Shown here piece after piece: positions 9,541 to 20,072 of a stretch of DNA of 64,000 bases. The notes below the pieces were generated by a model. The model was not told where the DNA came from. It did not search any database and saw nothing but the letters and a program-made list of their open reading frames with translations. The position numbers and the translations under genes are program-made. The stretch is taken from NCBI GenBank assembly GCA_014155875.1, contig JACEFZ010012626.1, positions 400,001 to 464,000 on the forward strand, written 5' to 3'. Source of the DNA: Cepaea nemoralis. Its lineage: Eukaryota > Mollusca > Gastropoda > Stylommatophora > Helicidae. The stretch's first letter is position 1, and every line of letters begins with the position of its first letter.

Positions 9541-10945
9541 TACATTACATTGGCACCTTGCCGTCTTGACAGACGATAGTTTGTGCTTTAAAAAGGCATA
9601 ATAACTTTTAACTATGGCGGTAGCGAGTGCGACTGATAAGGCCAATTTGCGCTGTAAATGTCCGTTCACAGTGGGTGCATGTGAACACGTGGTCATTTCC
9701 ACCATCATGCACCATCTTACGTCTCAAACGCTTGGTGTGTGACTTTTCTGCAATAATTTTCTCCTTTGACTTTATTCCATTTCTGATATTTGCCCTCCAT
9801 GCAACACGTTCAGCGGCGACTTGCTCCCAATGTGCATTATCAATGCCTGTATCAATCATGTCCCGCTTACACACATATTTGTATCGTAGTAGAGGCCGAC
9901 CCTGAGATCTCTTACCCATCTGTAATTCACCAAAAAGGATTCCTTTGGTATTCTACCATCATCCATCCTCCTAAGATGTCCTATCCATCTAAGTCTACGA
10001 AGACTGAGCATGGAATAAACTGTCACACAACCTGATCTTTCCAATACTTCAGTATTTGTGATTTTGTCTTGCCACTTAATACCAAGAATTCTTCGCAGAC
10101 ACCGCATATGAAAGCTGTTTAAATTGTTCTCTTGGTGTGAGTAAGTTGTCCAGGTTTCACTGCCATAGAGAAGAGTACTAAGGACACAGGCTTGATAGAC
10201 AAGGACTTTTGTTTTGGCAGTAAGCTTCCTGTTCTCCCAGACTCTTTTTCTTAACCTGTTCATTGTTGTTGCTGCCTTACCAATCCGGATGTTGATTTCC
10301 TGATCTAGGGATAATTTGCTATTTACCACTGATCCTAGATATGTAAAATGGTCTACTATCTCTAGTTCGGCGTCGTCAATAAAGATTGATGGTACCCCAT
10401 GTGCACCTTTTGACATAATCTGTGTCTTCTTTTTGCTAATTGTTAAACCAAATTCAGAACAAGCATTGGAGAATGCAGATAGTAGACATTGCAATTCTTC
10501 CTCAGAGTGGGTCGTAACTGCAGCATCATCTGCAAAAAGCAACTCTCTGATCAGTACCCTCCTAATTTTGGTCTTAGCCTTCAATCACTGAGCATTGTAG
10601 AGGCCGCCATCTGAGCGTGAGTGAATGTATATACCACCATCCTGATCACGAAATGCATATTTCAGTAGAAGTGAAAAGTATATTCCAAAGAGGGTGGGAG
10701 CTAGTACACAACCTTGCTTAACTCCACTCTTGATTTCAAATTCTTCAGAAGTTGCACCATCAAACTTGATTATACCCTTCATGCCTGTGTGGAACGATTT
10801 TACAATGGACAGAAGAGTTGGTGGGCAGCCAATCTTCTTTAGTGCCTTGAACAGACCCTCACGACTGACCAAATCAAATGCCTTTGTGAGGTCGATGAAG
10901 GCAATAAACAGTGGTTGATTCTGTTCACGGCATTTTTCTTGCTAT
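9541..10945 (-). mobile_element. LN2 LINE, 5'-truncated, nested in LN6
   Basis: The minus-strand coding sequence begins near 10945 (IDLTKAFDLVSREGLF) and ends near 9608, with a 3' UTR and a TGTAA-type tail (aatgtaatgtaatg, about 9536-9552). The short duplication atgatag occurs on both sides. A deleted relative is at 18225-18870 and a longer family member at 45190-49294. Confidence 0.75.
9608..10945 (-). pseudogene. RT fragment with C-terminal C2H2 zinc finger (LN2)
   Basis: The pieces read SGVKQGCVLAPTLFG, then an in-frame TGA (10585-10587; the related 48.2-kb copy has a sense codon there), then LLFADDAAV, YLGSVVN and LLYGSETWT, a frameshift near 9915, and finally a C-terminal finger CTHCERTF ending RYRH (C-x2-C...H). 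The FADD box is the RT catalytic site. A C-terminal C2H2 finger also closes the 45.2-49.3 kb element. Confidence 0.75.
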
Positions 10946-11058
10946 ATCATAAGCTATCATAAGCCTTTTAAAATCCACAAAAATGTTTTGGAGATCTCTT
11001 TTATATGCCCCACCTGTGCCTTTCTAAAATTCTTATGCCTCCCCCCCCCTTCCCTTTT

Positions 11059-11099
<41 letters not shown>

Positions 11100-11770
11100 C
11101 TCCCCTAACGTACATATTATTTTTAATATTCAAAAATTGAAATGTTCACTAAAGAAACTTGAATGATAGGTTTTAGGAAGAAATCACTAGGAAATTATTG
11201 AGCAAACACAGTAAGTTTTCAAAATATATAACGGAGAACTGAAATTCAAGTACAAAGTAATTTTAATGAAAGATTTGTCTATATTATTTTAATTGTTAAT
11301 AATTATTTATTATTTAAATTTAGTGAGATCCTTGCGATTGGTGCTTGCTGCAACTTGATTTTATGTCAGGTTCCAATTTAGTTAACTTCAGTCTCAAGTC
11401 TGCCCGTTTTGTTACATCCAGCCGATTTCTTCCATTTTTTAATTGCCCCCCTTAACAATCGAATTTCCCCCCTGTGGGGCGTGGGCCCCACGTTGGGAAA
11501 CACTGGATTAGAGATATTAGATGTAGACAGTCAAAGTTTTGTGGGCATGTTATGAGAAGAAATGAATTGGAGAACTTGATGACAACTGGCAAGATCGAAG
11601 GGAACAGACCAAGAGGAAGACCAAGAATTAAATACCTGGATGGCTTGGCCACGTGACATGCTCGAGACAGAAACACGGAGCTGATCCACGACTCTGGTGA
11701 TGGAGTGAGATGGCAGAACATGACCGCCCACGCTTATCATCATGGCACGTAATGAATGAATGAAGGAACA

Positions 11771-11990
11771 GCCATTCACACAAGACACGATGATTTCACA
11801 CACACACAAAGAACAACCAATCGCACAAGACACGATGTTTTCACATACACAGAACATCTAATCACACAAGACACGACGTTTTCACACATACAGAACAACC
11901 AATCACTCAAGACACGATGATTTCCCGCACACGAAGAACAGCCAATCACATACAGAGCGATGTTTTCTATTTCGAATTGCACATTGTTTC
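11771..11990. repeat. Minisatellite, about 48 bp unit
   Basis: Units built on acaagacacgatgatttcac and gaacagccaatcac recur about five times. The same motif forms the inverted repeat left of the nested stack (7838-8190), so the LN3 element was inserted into this array. Confidence 0.65.
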
Positions 11991-12172
11991 CGCCCTTATC
12001 CGAAAAGTTAGTTTTCCAAATTCACTAACAAGAAATTAGGGCGACATGTGATATTATAAGAAACTGACGATTCTTGGAAAAATGTCCAGCACTGTGCATG
12101 AATCGCATCCGATCCTTTCTGAGTGTAACCCGGACGACGTAACATCTCAGCCACGGTAGACATCCCTTTGTG

Positions 12173-12409
12173 CAGGGTGTTTGTAAAGTCTCACTACACT
12201 TTGTATGTAGAACACATTTCAATAGAATTCTTTCTTCCGTTGATAAAACCATTCTCTTTTTAGTGCAAAGAATTACTCCAACAGATGACAGCCATTCGCT
12301 GCATATCGCTTCACGATGGACAGTGGAGCAAATTTTTGATGACATCATGTACTTCATTTTTCAAATTTGTTCAATATACAAAGTTTAGTGACACTTTACA
12401 AGCACCCGA
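12173..12409 (-). mobile_element. Short deleted mariner-like copy (MITE)
   Basis: The ends gtgtttgtaaagtctcac and its imperfect complement near 12390-12407 match the element at 4820-5562. The middle carries the transposase N-terminus in reverse (ICSTVHREAICSEW, MVLSTEERI). It is an internally deleted non-autonomous copy. Confidence 0.6.
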
Positions 12410-12589
12410 TATAATGAATATTTTAATAATAATGCAATAATCTATTTGATTGTTCTGTGTCTGGGCACGTCGCATCCTAAGTGAGGGAAAGACTGGCCAC
12501 CTTTTCCTTCTTGCATTCGGGCCTACAAAATGTGATGGCCCTTCCACATTACAGAATCATAGCAGGAAACTTTCTTTGAAAACTTTAAT

Positions 12590-12740
12590 CATGCAATAAC
12601 ATTACTGTGTGGATAACTATAATAATTACATCTTTCAGAGACACCCATAGTTGATTATCACATTAAACTATAACTATAACATCTTTCTGAAACACCCATA
12701 CTTGGTTATCACATAAATCTATAACTTTAACATCTTTCAG
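12590..12740 (+). repeat. Triplicated splice acceptor and exon start
   Basis: A unit of about 48 bp containing acatctttcag plus an exon-like start (aaacacccat, ttggttatcac) occurs three times at about 12631, 12678 and 12731. Only the third continues into the full exon at 12741-12856. The second has lost its AG (tttctg). Confidence 0.7.
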
Positions 12741-12856
12741 AAACACCCATTCTTGGTTATCACGTTAAACTGCGATTATGAGACCATTGTGTTTCCTCCA
12801 AATAAGAACCGCTATCAGTCGAGTCTCCCATATGTTCTTCGCCACGAACCTAATGG
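12741..12856 (+). CDS. CpcT/CpeT-like paralogue B, exon equivalent to exon 5
   Basis: The 116-bp exon follows a clear acceptor (catctttcag) and ends GG before GTATGT. It enters in phase 0 and leaves two bases. It encodes KHPFLVITLNCDYE and PYVLRHEPNG. Length, phase and both junctions are identical to the minus-strand exon at 26223-26338 (KHPYLIITYTCDFD, PYVFRHAPPG), with about half the residues shared. PYVLR corresponds to the conserved PY-F-R end of CpcT/CpeT proteins. Confidence 0.7.
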
Positions 12857-12899
12857 GTATGTATGTTGTCTTTATGTGCACGCAGTGGCTATCCACAAA

Positions 12900-13380
12900 T
12901 GTTGTATTGATTGTTAGTTGTTTGGATGGTTGGCTGGCTGATTGACTGGCTGATTGCCTTGATAGTAGGTTGTTTGATTGTACGCATGGTTGATTGGGTG
13001 ATTGCTTGGACTGTTGGTTTATTGATGAGCTGGGTAGGTTGGTTGATTAATTGTTTCATTATTTGTTGTATTTTCTTTGTCTGGTTTGAAGTACGGGTAT
13101 TTGCTTGGGTGATTGGTTGGATTATATCGGAGGTTGATTGTTTGATAGTTGCTTGGTTGGTTGGGTTCTTGGTTGGTTGCTCGATTGGTTTGCATGGGTG
13201 CATGGTAAATTGGTTGGCTGCTTGGTTTGATGCCTGCTTCCTTAGGTGCTTGGCAGCTATTTTGGCTGGTTGTTGATTAATAGTTTGGTCGACTAACTGG
13301 TTGGCTGGTTGGATGTCATTGGCTGGATGGTTGGATTGATGCTTGGTTGATTGATTGGTTGCTTGGTTGATTGGTTAGTG
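12900..13380. repeat. Degenerate TTGG/GATTGG repeat array
   Basis: The stretch is made of ttggttgattgg-like words without a fixed period. The complementary type (caaccaatcaacc) fills 25020-25900. ORFs through it, rich in Q, P, T, N or V, W, I, are artefacts. Confidence 0.75.
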
Positions 13381-13900
13381 AAACTTCTAGATGACTTAGC
13401 GTTAACTCTTAACTCCGATGGAAGCATTGTTAGGTTTGAGCCCTGATAATTTCTTGCCTCCATCGGAAGGAGGTTGGTGTAAAGACTTTCCTCCATATTC
13501 GGAACCGAAGTACCATATCAGTAGGAAGTGTTTTAAGTTATAGACAACAGTTTACGGCCTTATGTCCAGAGCTAGGAGATTTCTGTCTCCTCAGGAGTTT
13601 AGACAAGTTATAGACAACAGTCTTTATTAATGTGTCCAGAGGGAGGAGATTCATGTCTCCTACAGGAGTTTGGGCATATTATAAACAACCGTCTGCTGAC
13701 TTATTTCCAAAGGTAGCAACATTTAAATTAGTAGTTAGCATGTGTCCACCTGGAGAGGTTGAGTAATGTCATAATGACATCACAACTTCCTGAAGGCAAC
13801 ATCTCAACTGCTCCTCCGTGTGTAACGTGGTTAAGGATGGCAGACACCATGGTGTGGCAAAAACAATAGCTCTGCGGACCGAGTATGCAGCAGGATAAAT
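13381..13900. repeat. Short tandem repeats of about 75 bp, otherwise unassigned
   Basis: The motif tccagag...ggagattt/c...gtctcct...aggagttt and ttatagacaacagtc recurs two to three times at about 13540-13710. The rest is unrecognised. Confidence 0.45.
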
Positions 13901-13904
13901 GGAC

Positions 13905-15517
13905 AGCAATGTAGCTGACTCCACAGGGTCATGACTTGGACAGCAATGTAGCTGACTCAAAGAGGGTCATGACGTGGACAGCAATGTAGCTGACTCGAAC
14001 AAGGTCATGACGTGGACAGAAATGTAGCTGACTCGAGCAGGGTCATGACTTGGACAGCAATGTAGCTGACTCGAACAAGGTCATGACGTGGACAGCAATG
14101 TAGCTGACTCGAAGAGGGTCATGACGTGGACAGCAATGTAGCTGACTCCAGCAAGGTCATGACGTGGACAGCAATGTAGCTGACTCGAAGAGGGTCATGA
14201 CGTGGACAGCAATGTAGCTGACTCCACAGGGTCATGACTTGGACAGCAATGTAGCTAACTCGAACACGGTCATGACTTGGACAGCAATGTAGCTGACTCC
14301 ACAGGGTCATGACTTGGACAGCAATGTAGCTAACTCGAACAGGGTCATGACTTGGACAGCAATGTAGCTAACTCGAACAGGGTCATGACTTGGACAGCAA
14401 TGTAGCTGACTCGAACATGGTCATGACGTGGACAGCAATGTAGCTGACGCGAAGAGGGTCATGACGTGGACAGCAATGTAGCTGACTCCAGCAAGGTCAT
14501 GACGTGGACAGAAATGTAGCTGACTCGAAGAGGGTCATGACGTGGACAACAATGTAGCTGACTCCACAGGGTCATGACGTGGACAGCAATGTAGCTGACT
14601 CCAGCAGGGTCATGACGTGGACAGCAATGTAGCTGACTCGAACAGGGTCATGACGTGGACAGCAATGTAGCTGACTAGAACAGGGTCATGACGTGGACAG
14701 CAATGTAGCTGACTAGAACATGGTCATGACGTGGACAGCAATGTAGTTGACTAGAACAGGGTCATGACGTGGACAGCAATGTAGCTGACTAGAACAGGGT
14801 CATGACGTGGACAGCAATGTAGCTGACTAGAACAGGGTCATGACGTGGACAGCAATGTAGCTGAATCCAGCAGGGTCATGACGTGGACAGCAATGTAGCT
14901 GACTAGAACAGGGTCATGACGTGGACAGCAATGTAGCTGACTAGAACAGTGTCATGACGTGGACAGCAATGTAGCTGACTAGAACAGGGTCATGACGTGG
15001 ACAGCAATGTAGCTGACTGGAACAGGGTCATGACGTGGACAGCAATGTAGCTGACTCCAGCAGGGTCATGACGTGGACAGCAATGTAGCTGACTAGAACA
15101 GGGTCATGACGTGGACAGCAATGTAGTTGACTCCAGCAGGGTCATGACGTGGACAGCAATGTAGCTGACTAGAACAGGGTCATGACGTGGACAGCAATGT
15201 AGCTGACTAGAACAGGGTCATGACGTGGACAGCAATGTAGCTGACTCGAACAGGGTCATGACGTGGACAGCAATGTAGCTGACTAGAACAGGGTCATGAC
15301 GTGGACAGCAATGTAGCTGACTAGAACAGGGTCATGACGTGGACAGCAATGTAGCTGACTAGAACAGGGTCATGACGTGGACAGCAATGTAGCTGACTAG
15401 AACAGGGTCATGACGTGGACAGCAATGTAGCTGACTCGAACAGGGTCATGACGTGGACAGCAATGTAGCTGACTCCAGCAGGGTCATGACGTGGACAGCA
15501 ATGTAGCTGACTCCAGC
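13905..15517. repeat. 38-bp satellite array, about 42 copies
   Basis: The monomer reads ggacagcaatgtagctgact plus a variable agaacagg, cgaacagg or ccagcagg end plus gtcatgacgt. Left-hand copies are more varied (37-39 bp) and right-hand copies more uniform. The array stops next to the candidate splice donor at 15523-15528. It lies in intron 5 of paralogue B. Confidence 0.9.
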
Positions 15518-15528
15518 AGGGCACTCAC

Positions 15529-15700
15529 CTGTCATGATGGTCGAGATTGTTGTCACATGTAGAGGTAAAAGATCCTCGTGTGGTTGTGAAAGCAGGGGAA
15601 ATCACCACATTATCCTCCCAAGAATGCATGAATTTCAACGGATCAGAGTCAGAAAACGAAGTAATTGGCTCTTGTAAAGGATATTGTCGTTGTGAAGGGA
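15529..15700 (-). CDS. Candidate exon, unknown gene
   Basis: On the minus strand an acceptor (gatcattacag) precedes 172 bp open in one frame (56 codons, phase 1 in, phase 2 out) ending ATGACAG before a consensus GTGAGT. It includes FMHSWEDNVVISPAF and STCDNNLDHHD. It lies downstream of the minus-strand CpcT-like gene and antisense to paralogue B's intron. I recognise no family, and an ORF of this length can occur by chance. Confidence 0.3.
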
Positions 15701-15759
15701 CTGTAATGATCTTCAGATGACATCAGACGACATCTTAGCAACAAATGGTAAAGCCAAAA

Positions 15760-15910
15760 ACACAACGTGTAATGATGGCGGATGGGCTGGGGCAGTGGTA
15801 TGGAGGGAAATCATCTGTAGAGTGTATCGAGAGTACAGAGCACCGAGGTCTGTGGAGAGACATGAACGCCTACGCCAGCTGGAAAAGTACATGGTCATGA
15901 GTTAACGTCT
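15760..15910 (+). pseudogene. LN3-related LINE 3' fragment
   Basis: The C-terminal codons (MNAYASW just before the end) match the fragment at 19825-20070. Only about 150 bp survive. Confidence 0.5.
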
Positions 15911-16330
15911 CTGATCTCAGAAGTCAGTGTAAAACATACAAAGGTAAGAGCTTTCACATGAAAGATACGTCTGCTGGGGTGTGAAATGTTGGGTTTTCAT
16001 ATATTCTAGGTCAGGTCGTGTTAAGTGGGATTGCCAGTTCCCTTCCTCGTACATATTTCCTTCAGGGACAATTTCTAGGATAATTCTGACCACCATTCTT
16101 CTTATCTTTATCTGAGCAAGATAGGTATCCAATGTCACTACCCAAGCGATCATAGAGGCGTGTCATATCATTCGTTGACCCATTAAGACCGAAATACTGC
16201 TTTTGCTGGGGGATAAGCCTGGAATACTGCTGTTGCTTAGTTTTGAGCCCACAGTTATCCCTTTAGCAGGGAAGCGCAATAAGCACTATGCAGGCGTGCA
16301 ATAAGAAGATGTAGGTAATACAGCTTATCT
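15911..16330. other. Unassigned
   Basis: A 78-codon frame on the minus strand (15917-16153) has no recognisable motif. Nothing else is visible. Confidence 0.3.
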
Positions 16331-16334
16331 TAGT

Positions 16335-16605
16335 GAAAACTTAGCGCGCTTGTGGGACCATGTGGAGAAGGCGGAGGAACAGATTGAGAACCCGTATGTG
16401 GAAAGAATGAGATTGAGGGGGATCGGCAGGGGTTCTTGAAGAATCTCAAAACTGAGAGGGAAGACCAGGAGAACTTTTAATCAGATAGCGGTGGGAACGA
16501 TTAGTAGTATGACTCTTCGCTGGCTGGTGAACGAGGGGACTGAGCACGTATGGGAATGTCCTGAGTGCAGTGATGTCGGTTCTTAACTTAACTCAACTCA
16601 ACTTT
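16335..16605 (+). pseudogene. LN1-related LINE C-terminal fragment
   Basis: The translation near 16470-16590 reads QIAVGTISSMTLRWL and EHVWECPECSDVGS, then stop. This is the C-terminus of an LN1-like element (compare VSRYTLRDLLRRGSEHLW in LN1). The tail is an AACTC/AACTT-type repeat (16580-16604). Confidence 0.65.
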
Positions 16606-17080
16606 GTGAAAGCTTTGTTGATACTCTATGTCTGCATTAGCCTTTAACATCCTGCAACAATCCATTTGATGGCGAGAAATCACTACAAGGGAATATTATA
16701 TGGAGGGGAGCAAGAAGCAACACTGACATAGTGATTAGTGCTTTTAGGTACTAAGAGAGTGACCGCTGTTCAAACCCCGCAATGGTAGGGTTCTGATTTC
16801 GACATTAGAATCCCGGAGTCGACCATGCCTGATAGTATAGAAAGCGAGCAGACATAAACGAGGTTCCAGGATGTCCTGGTCATATGGCGCAATCTGGAAA
16901 AGAAGGCGGACATGATCCGAGACTGGGGTTATGGTATGAGATGGTAAATCATGGTCGCCCTTGCTGACACGTGTTGATGATTAAATATAAAAACGGTATC
17001 CCAGGCTCAATCCCCAGGAAAGAACAAACTTTGCTTTCCTTACACACCATCTTGAATCAAAATACTTTCATTTTAACACA
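16606..17080. other. Unassigned, with a degraded LN3 trace
   Basis: About 16850-16985 resembles the end of LN3 (gacatgatccgagactgggg, gagatggtaaatcatgg) but is heavily decayed. The rest shows nothing recognisable. Confidence 0.35.
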
Positions 17081-17620
17081 TAAGTCAAAAGAGCAAACTA
17101 ACACACACTTAGATTTGTTCACATAATCCATCAATAAAAAAAAAAAGGAAAACTAATACAAAGTTGCGAGAATCGGCAGCGGATCGCGCCGCGTTGGTAA
17201 CTTACGGGGGTAGGTAAGCCGGTGGTTCAGAAAGCCATGGCAAACTACTGAACGTAAACATTTGCCTAGTACATTAACAGCAGATGAAAAATGCTGGTGT
17301 TGACAGTAATGTCCTGAAAGGGATATGCAACATTTTAAAATAAATAAAATTTTTGATTTGTTCAAATAATTCATCAATTAACAGAGAAAACTAAAGCAAA
17401 GTTATGTGTATTCAAATAATGCATCAATAAAACAAGAAAACTAATTAAAAGTTAAATCTGTTCATACAATACATTAATCAAATAATGAAACTAATGCATA
17501 GTTATTTTTTTTAAACGAAAACTAATGCAACGAAATATATTATCAAATCAGAAAACTAATGCAAAGTTAGATTCGTTCATTTAATTATTCATCACTCAAA
17601 CTAAAGCAAAGATGCACTCA
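17081..17620. repeat. AT-rich tandem repeat, about 45-50 bp unit, split by SINE1
   Basis: Units contain ttgttcacataatccatcaat and aaaactaatgcaaagtta. The array is interrupted at about 17155-17345 by a SINE1 copy. Confidence 0.65.
17160..17345 (+). mobile_element. SINE1 3' portion
   Basis: This carries the SINE1 body (gccggtggttcagaaagcc, gctggtgttgacagtaatg, cctgaaagggatatgcaac) inserted in the AT-rich tandem array. Confidence 0.6.
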
Positions 17621-17794
17621 TCTCTTTGACCCACTTTTCTGCCAGTCTGGTGGTCCTGGAGTCTTATTTCCATCTACACGGACTTTTTAAAACTGTCGAC
17701 CCAGTCTAAAATGTGCATCAGGAAATGATTTGGGAAACAAAGGAGCTTCGTGATATTAACCACATTAGCTTTGGATATATTATTGATATATTAA

Positions 17795-17961
17795 CATATA
17801 GGAGGGAATAGCAGAGTCCATGGGAATATCGATATATGACGCCCATAATCGGGCACTCTCACGATGTTTATACTTCACCTCGACACCGCAAGGTACAAGA
17901 GGAACATGATGAGATGAGATGAGATGAGATGAGATGAGATGAGATGAGATGAGATGAGATG
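17795..17961 (+). mobile_element. LN4 LINE 3' end with long GAGAT tail
   Basis: About 115 bp match the last coding part of LN4 (compare 23548-23660) and are followed by about ten copies of gagat (17909-17960). Only the extreme 3' end is present. Confidence 0.75.
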
Positions 17962-18061
17962 ATTAACCTACAGTATAGCACCATACACGCAACATGCCTA
18001 AGGTCATTCTGGCTCCTGTACTTAGAACTTCCTTACATCTCTTTAATTATGTCTTCGGCAG

Positions 18062-18113
18062 GCAACAGGAGATTGACTACCCACCAGGCTACGAGAGTCC
18101 ATGTGACTACTAA
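18062..18113 (+). CDS. CpcT/CpeT-like paralogue B, terminal exon
   Basis: A pyrimidine-rich acceptor (attatgtcttcggcag) is followed by one base completing a Gly codon, 16 codons (including EIDYPPGYESPCDY) and TAA at 18111-18113. Entry phase fits the exon at 12741-12856. The matching minus-strand exon ends NNPCGYY, so both proteins end in a short tail with one Cys. A possible poly(A) signal ATTAAA is at 18169-18174. A longer frame crossing this exon in another phase is not the coding frame. Confidence 0.6.
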
Positions 18114-18224
18114 TATTGTGAATCCAACACCAGTGAGGACAAACATGAATTATGTAACTGCAATATGTATTAAAGAAAAGAAACAATAATGAAATACGGC
18201 GTTTAATCAAACCTGTTTATATAT

Positions 18225-18870
18225 ATATTCTATACTGGCACCTTGGCAGACGATAGTTTGTTATATTTTGCTTTAAACAAAAAAACAAGTTTAATAACTA
18301 CAAGCCATGGAGGTAGTGAATGTGACTGATCAGACAATTCGAGCGGTAAATGTTTGTCCACAACGGATACATGTGATCACATGGTTTGAGACCTATCTGC
18401 AATCAGTTTGTGACCTATTTGCAATCATTTTCTCCTTTGTGTTTATTCCATTCCTGATCTATTCCCTCCATGCAACGCAATCACTGCTCCCAAGGCGCAG
18501 TAACAATGCCTGTATCAATCATGTCCTACTAACATATATCTTTGTACCGTAGAAAAGACCGAATCCGAGATCTGTTACCAATTTGTAATTCACCAGAAAC
18601 GATGATTTTCTTGCAGCTGTCACAGCGAGAATATCATATCTATGGTAGATGGGTTCAGTCGAAGGCCACACTGTAATTCAAGGTAGACTTGATCTCCCAG
18701 GACTTGAAGTCTGCGCAGAACAGTTCTGACAATCACTTTCCCAACAATACACAGATATGAGATACCCCTATATTTGTTACAGTCATTCCGATCGCCCGGG
18801 TTCTTGTACAGTATTATGATGCTTGAGCCTTTTAAATCCTGTGGGACCTTTCCTTATGCGACCGATGCTG
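18225..18870 (-). pseudogene. LN2 LINE fragment with internal deletion
   Basis: The left part (18225-18610) matches the 3' end of the LN2 copy at 9541-9950. The right part, on the same strand, gives RT motifs (DLKGSSIIILYKN, DRNDCNKYRGIS, CGLRPNPSTIDMIF). The catalytic RT region between them is deleted. Many stops. Confidence 0.65.
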
Positions 18871-19054
18871 TATTTATCAAGAATATACTTATTTATTTAG
18901 TGAGTGTTACACTTCAGTTACATGTTATTTGGCCTTCCTTTCTCGTGCCCTGTCATAGATTCAATAATAGACAGCAACGTCTCACGTTCTGACCTAGAGA
19001 ACATCATCGCTTTGTTTGTTTGATGGATAATACTACTTAGCAGCCTTTCTTTTA

Positions 19055-19215
19055 CAGAAAGTTGCAATAACCCCAGTATGTTTTAGGCATGTATGATTTA
19101 CTAGGCAATCTTAGTTTGTTAGTGCCACTGTAACGGCAGACGACTCATATCCTCGAAATCATCGCAGCGCTGTCTGCCTCCAAATCCCCAGCGGCTGATC
19201 TCGAATCCACAACTC
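19055..19215 (-). mobile_element. Degraded SINE1 copy (reverse)
   Basis: The segments agttgcaataaccccagtat and ctaggcaa, followed by a degraded tRNA-like end (ggctgatctcgaatcc), fit a reversed, diverged SINE1. Confidence 0.4.
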
Positions 19216-19349
19216 GTTCTCACGGGGAATTATGAAACTGTGCGCCACACTATCCCTAGAGCCTCAGAACTGGTTAAGAACATCAGCAGTGTCTTTACTT
19301 CCAATAATATCTCCTGGTGTGTGCGTGCCAGTGTGTGTGCGTGTGCGTG

Positions 19350-19352
19350 CTA

Positions 19353-19411
<59 letters not shown>
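19350..19411. repeat. (TG)n microsatellite
   Basis: Uninterrupted gt repeat, with a short gtgcgtg lead-in. ORFs encoding VCVCVC are artefacts. Confidence 0.9.
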
Positions 19412-19414
<3 letters not shown>

Positions 19415-19415
<1 letters not shown>

Positions 19416-19625
19416 TGTGTCGTCCGACTCGGGCGCCGAAGGTTGTGGGTTCAATTCTGGGCCGCGTCCTTCGGGTTCACGGATGCATTTTTTTCGGAGA
19501 CTCCTGAGGGTCGTTGCTGGAGCTACAAAGTACGTGCTTTGTGCGATGCTTTCCTCGCTGCTGAAAGAGACTGAGCCATATGGGATAAAACCCGGTGCAA
19601 TGAACTCGACCCTGTCGACTATTTA
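19415..19625 (+). mobile_element. SINE3 copy
   Basis: A tRNA-like region with box B-like gggttcaattctggg is followed by a body (tcgttgctggagctac, gtgctttgtgcgatgctttc, ggtgcaatgaactcgac) that also occurs at 52045-52285. Confidence 0.6.
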
Positions 19626-19633
19626 GTGACACT

Positions 19634-19712
19634 ATGTGTGTGTGTGTGAGTGTGTGTGTGTGTGTGAGTGTGCGTGCGTGCGTGCGTGCGTGCGTGTTTG
19701 TGTGTGTGTGTG
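19634..19712. repeat. (TG)n / (CGTG)n microsatellite
   Basis: Mixed tg, gagtg and cgtg repeats. Confidence 0.85.
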
Positions 19713-19824
19713 ATATATTCAAAATATAAACAGCATAAGCCACATGACAGAATTTAAGTTGTCTAAATGAAACAAACAAGGGGAAACCAACACATTATCT
19801 TCCCAAGATGTCATGAATAGCCAC

Positions 19825-20072
19825 ATATCAAACAAACAGCCTTCTCTGGTCATGTGATGAGAAGAGAGGAATTGGAGAACATCGTGACAACTGGACATAT
19901 CGAGGGGAAGAAAGTCAGAGTCAGACCAAGAGAAATGATGCTGGGTGGATTGAGACGGTGGCATGGAGGAATATCATCAGCAGAGTTGATCCAAAACACC
20001 AACGACCGAGATATGTGGAGCGTCATGAACGCCTACGCCAGCTGGCATGGCACTTGATGATGATGATAAAAT
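19825..20072 (+). pseudogene. LN3-related LINE 3' end with GAT tail
   Basis: The frame reads GHVMRREELENIVTTGHIEG, then DMWSVMNAYASWHGT and a stop, followed by gatgatgatga. It is a subfamily distinct from the LN3 copies with the ATGG tail. Confidence 0.65.

Larger units (their letters stand above)
8455..11003 (-). mobile_element. LN6 LINE, 5'-truncated, with GAA-type tail
   Basis: A 12-bp duplication, tatgccccacct, borders it on both sides (8443-8454 and 11004-11015). The 3' end on the minus strand is a stop followed by gaagaagaagaag. The coding part at 8468-9540 continues beyond the nested LN2 copy at about 10946-11003 (FVDFK then AYDS after a one-base shift). It sits inside the hAT-like element. 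Confidence 0.75.
8418..11505. mobile_element. hAT-like TIR element hosting two nested LINEs
   Basis: The termini are CAGTGTTTCCCAAC and its exact complement GTTGGGAAACACTG. The flanking 8-bp target duplication is gattatag (8410-8417) and gattagag (11506-11513). The homologous uninterrupted LN3 copy near 24531 gives the empty site (gattagag once). No transposase is visible. Once the inserted LINEs are taken out it is about 0.54 kb, with a long C run at 11040-11098. Confidence 0.8.
8190..11770 (+). mobile_element. LN3 LINE 3' portion, split by a nested hAT/LINE stack
   Basis: Two pieces (8190-8417 and 11506-11770) align end to end with the uninterrupted LN3 copy at 24162-24789. The first encodes degraded EPVLLYGCEAWT-like sequence, the second the C-terminal RRNELENLMTTGKIEGN region and the final tail. 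The gap is exactly a hAT-like element with its 8-bp target duplication. The 3' tail is an AATG-type repeat. The reading frame is broken by stops and frameshifts. Confidence 0.75.

Noticed and set aside
13905..15517. CRISPR-like array
   Set aside because: Units are contiguous 38-bp monomers without unique spacers; genome is eukaryotic, with introns and LINEs.
17959..18189. 76-codon plus-strand ORF
   Set aside because: It covers the paralogue B last exon in the wrong phase; the phase set by the previous exon gives the short tail ending at 18113.
18307..18552. Plus-strand 81-codon frame as a gene
   Set aside because: It is antisense to the LN2 LINE 3' end.
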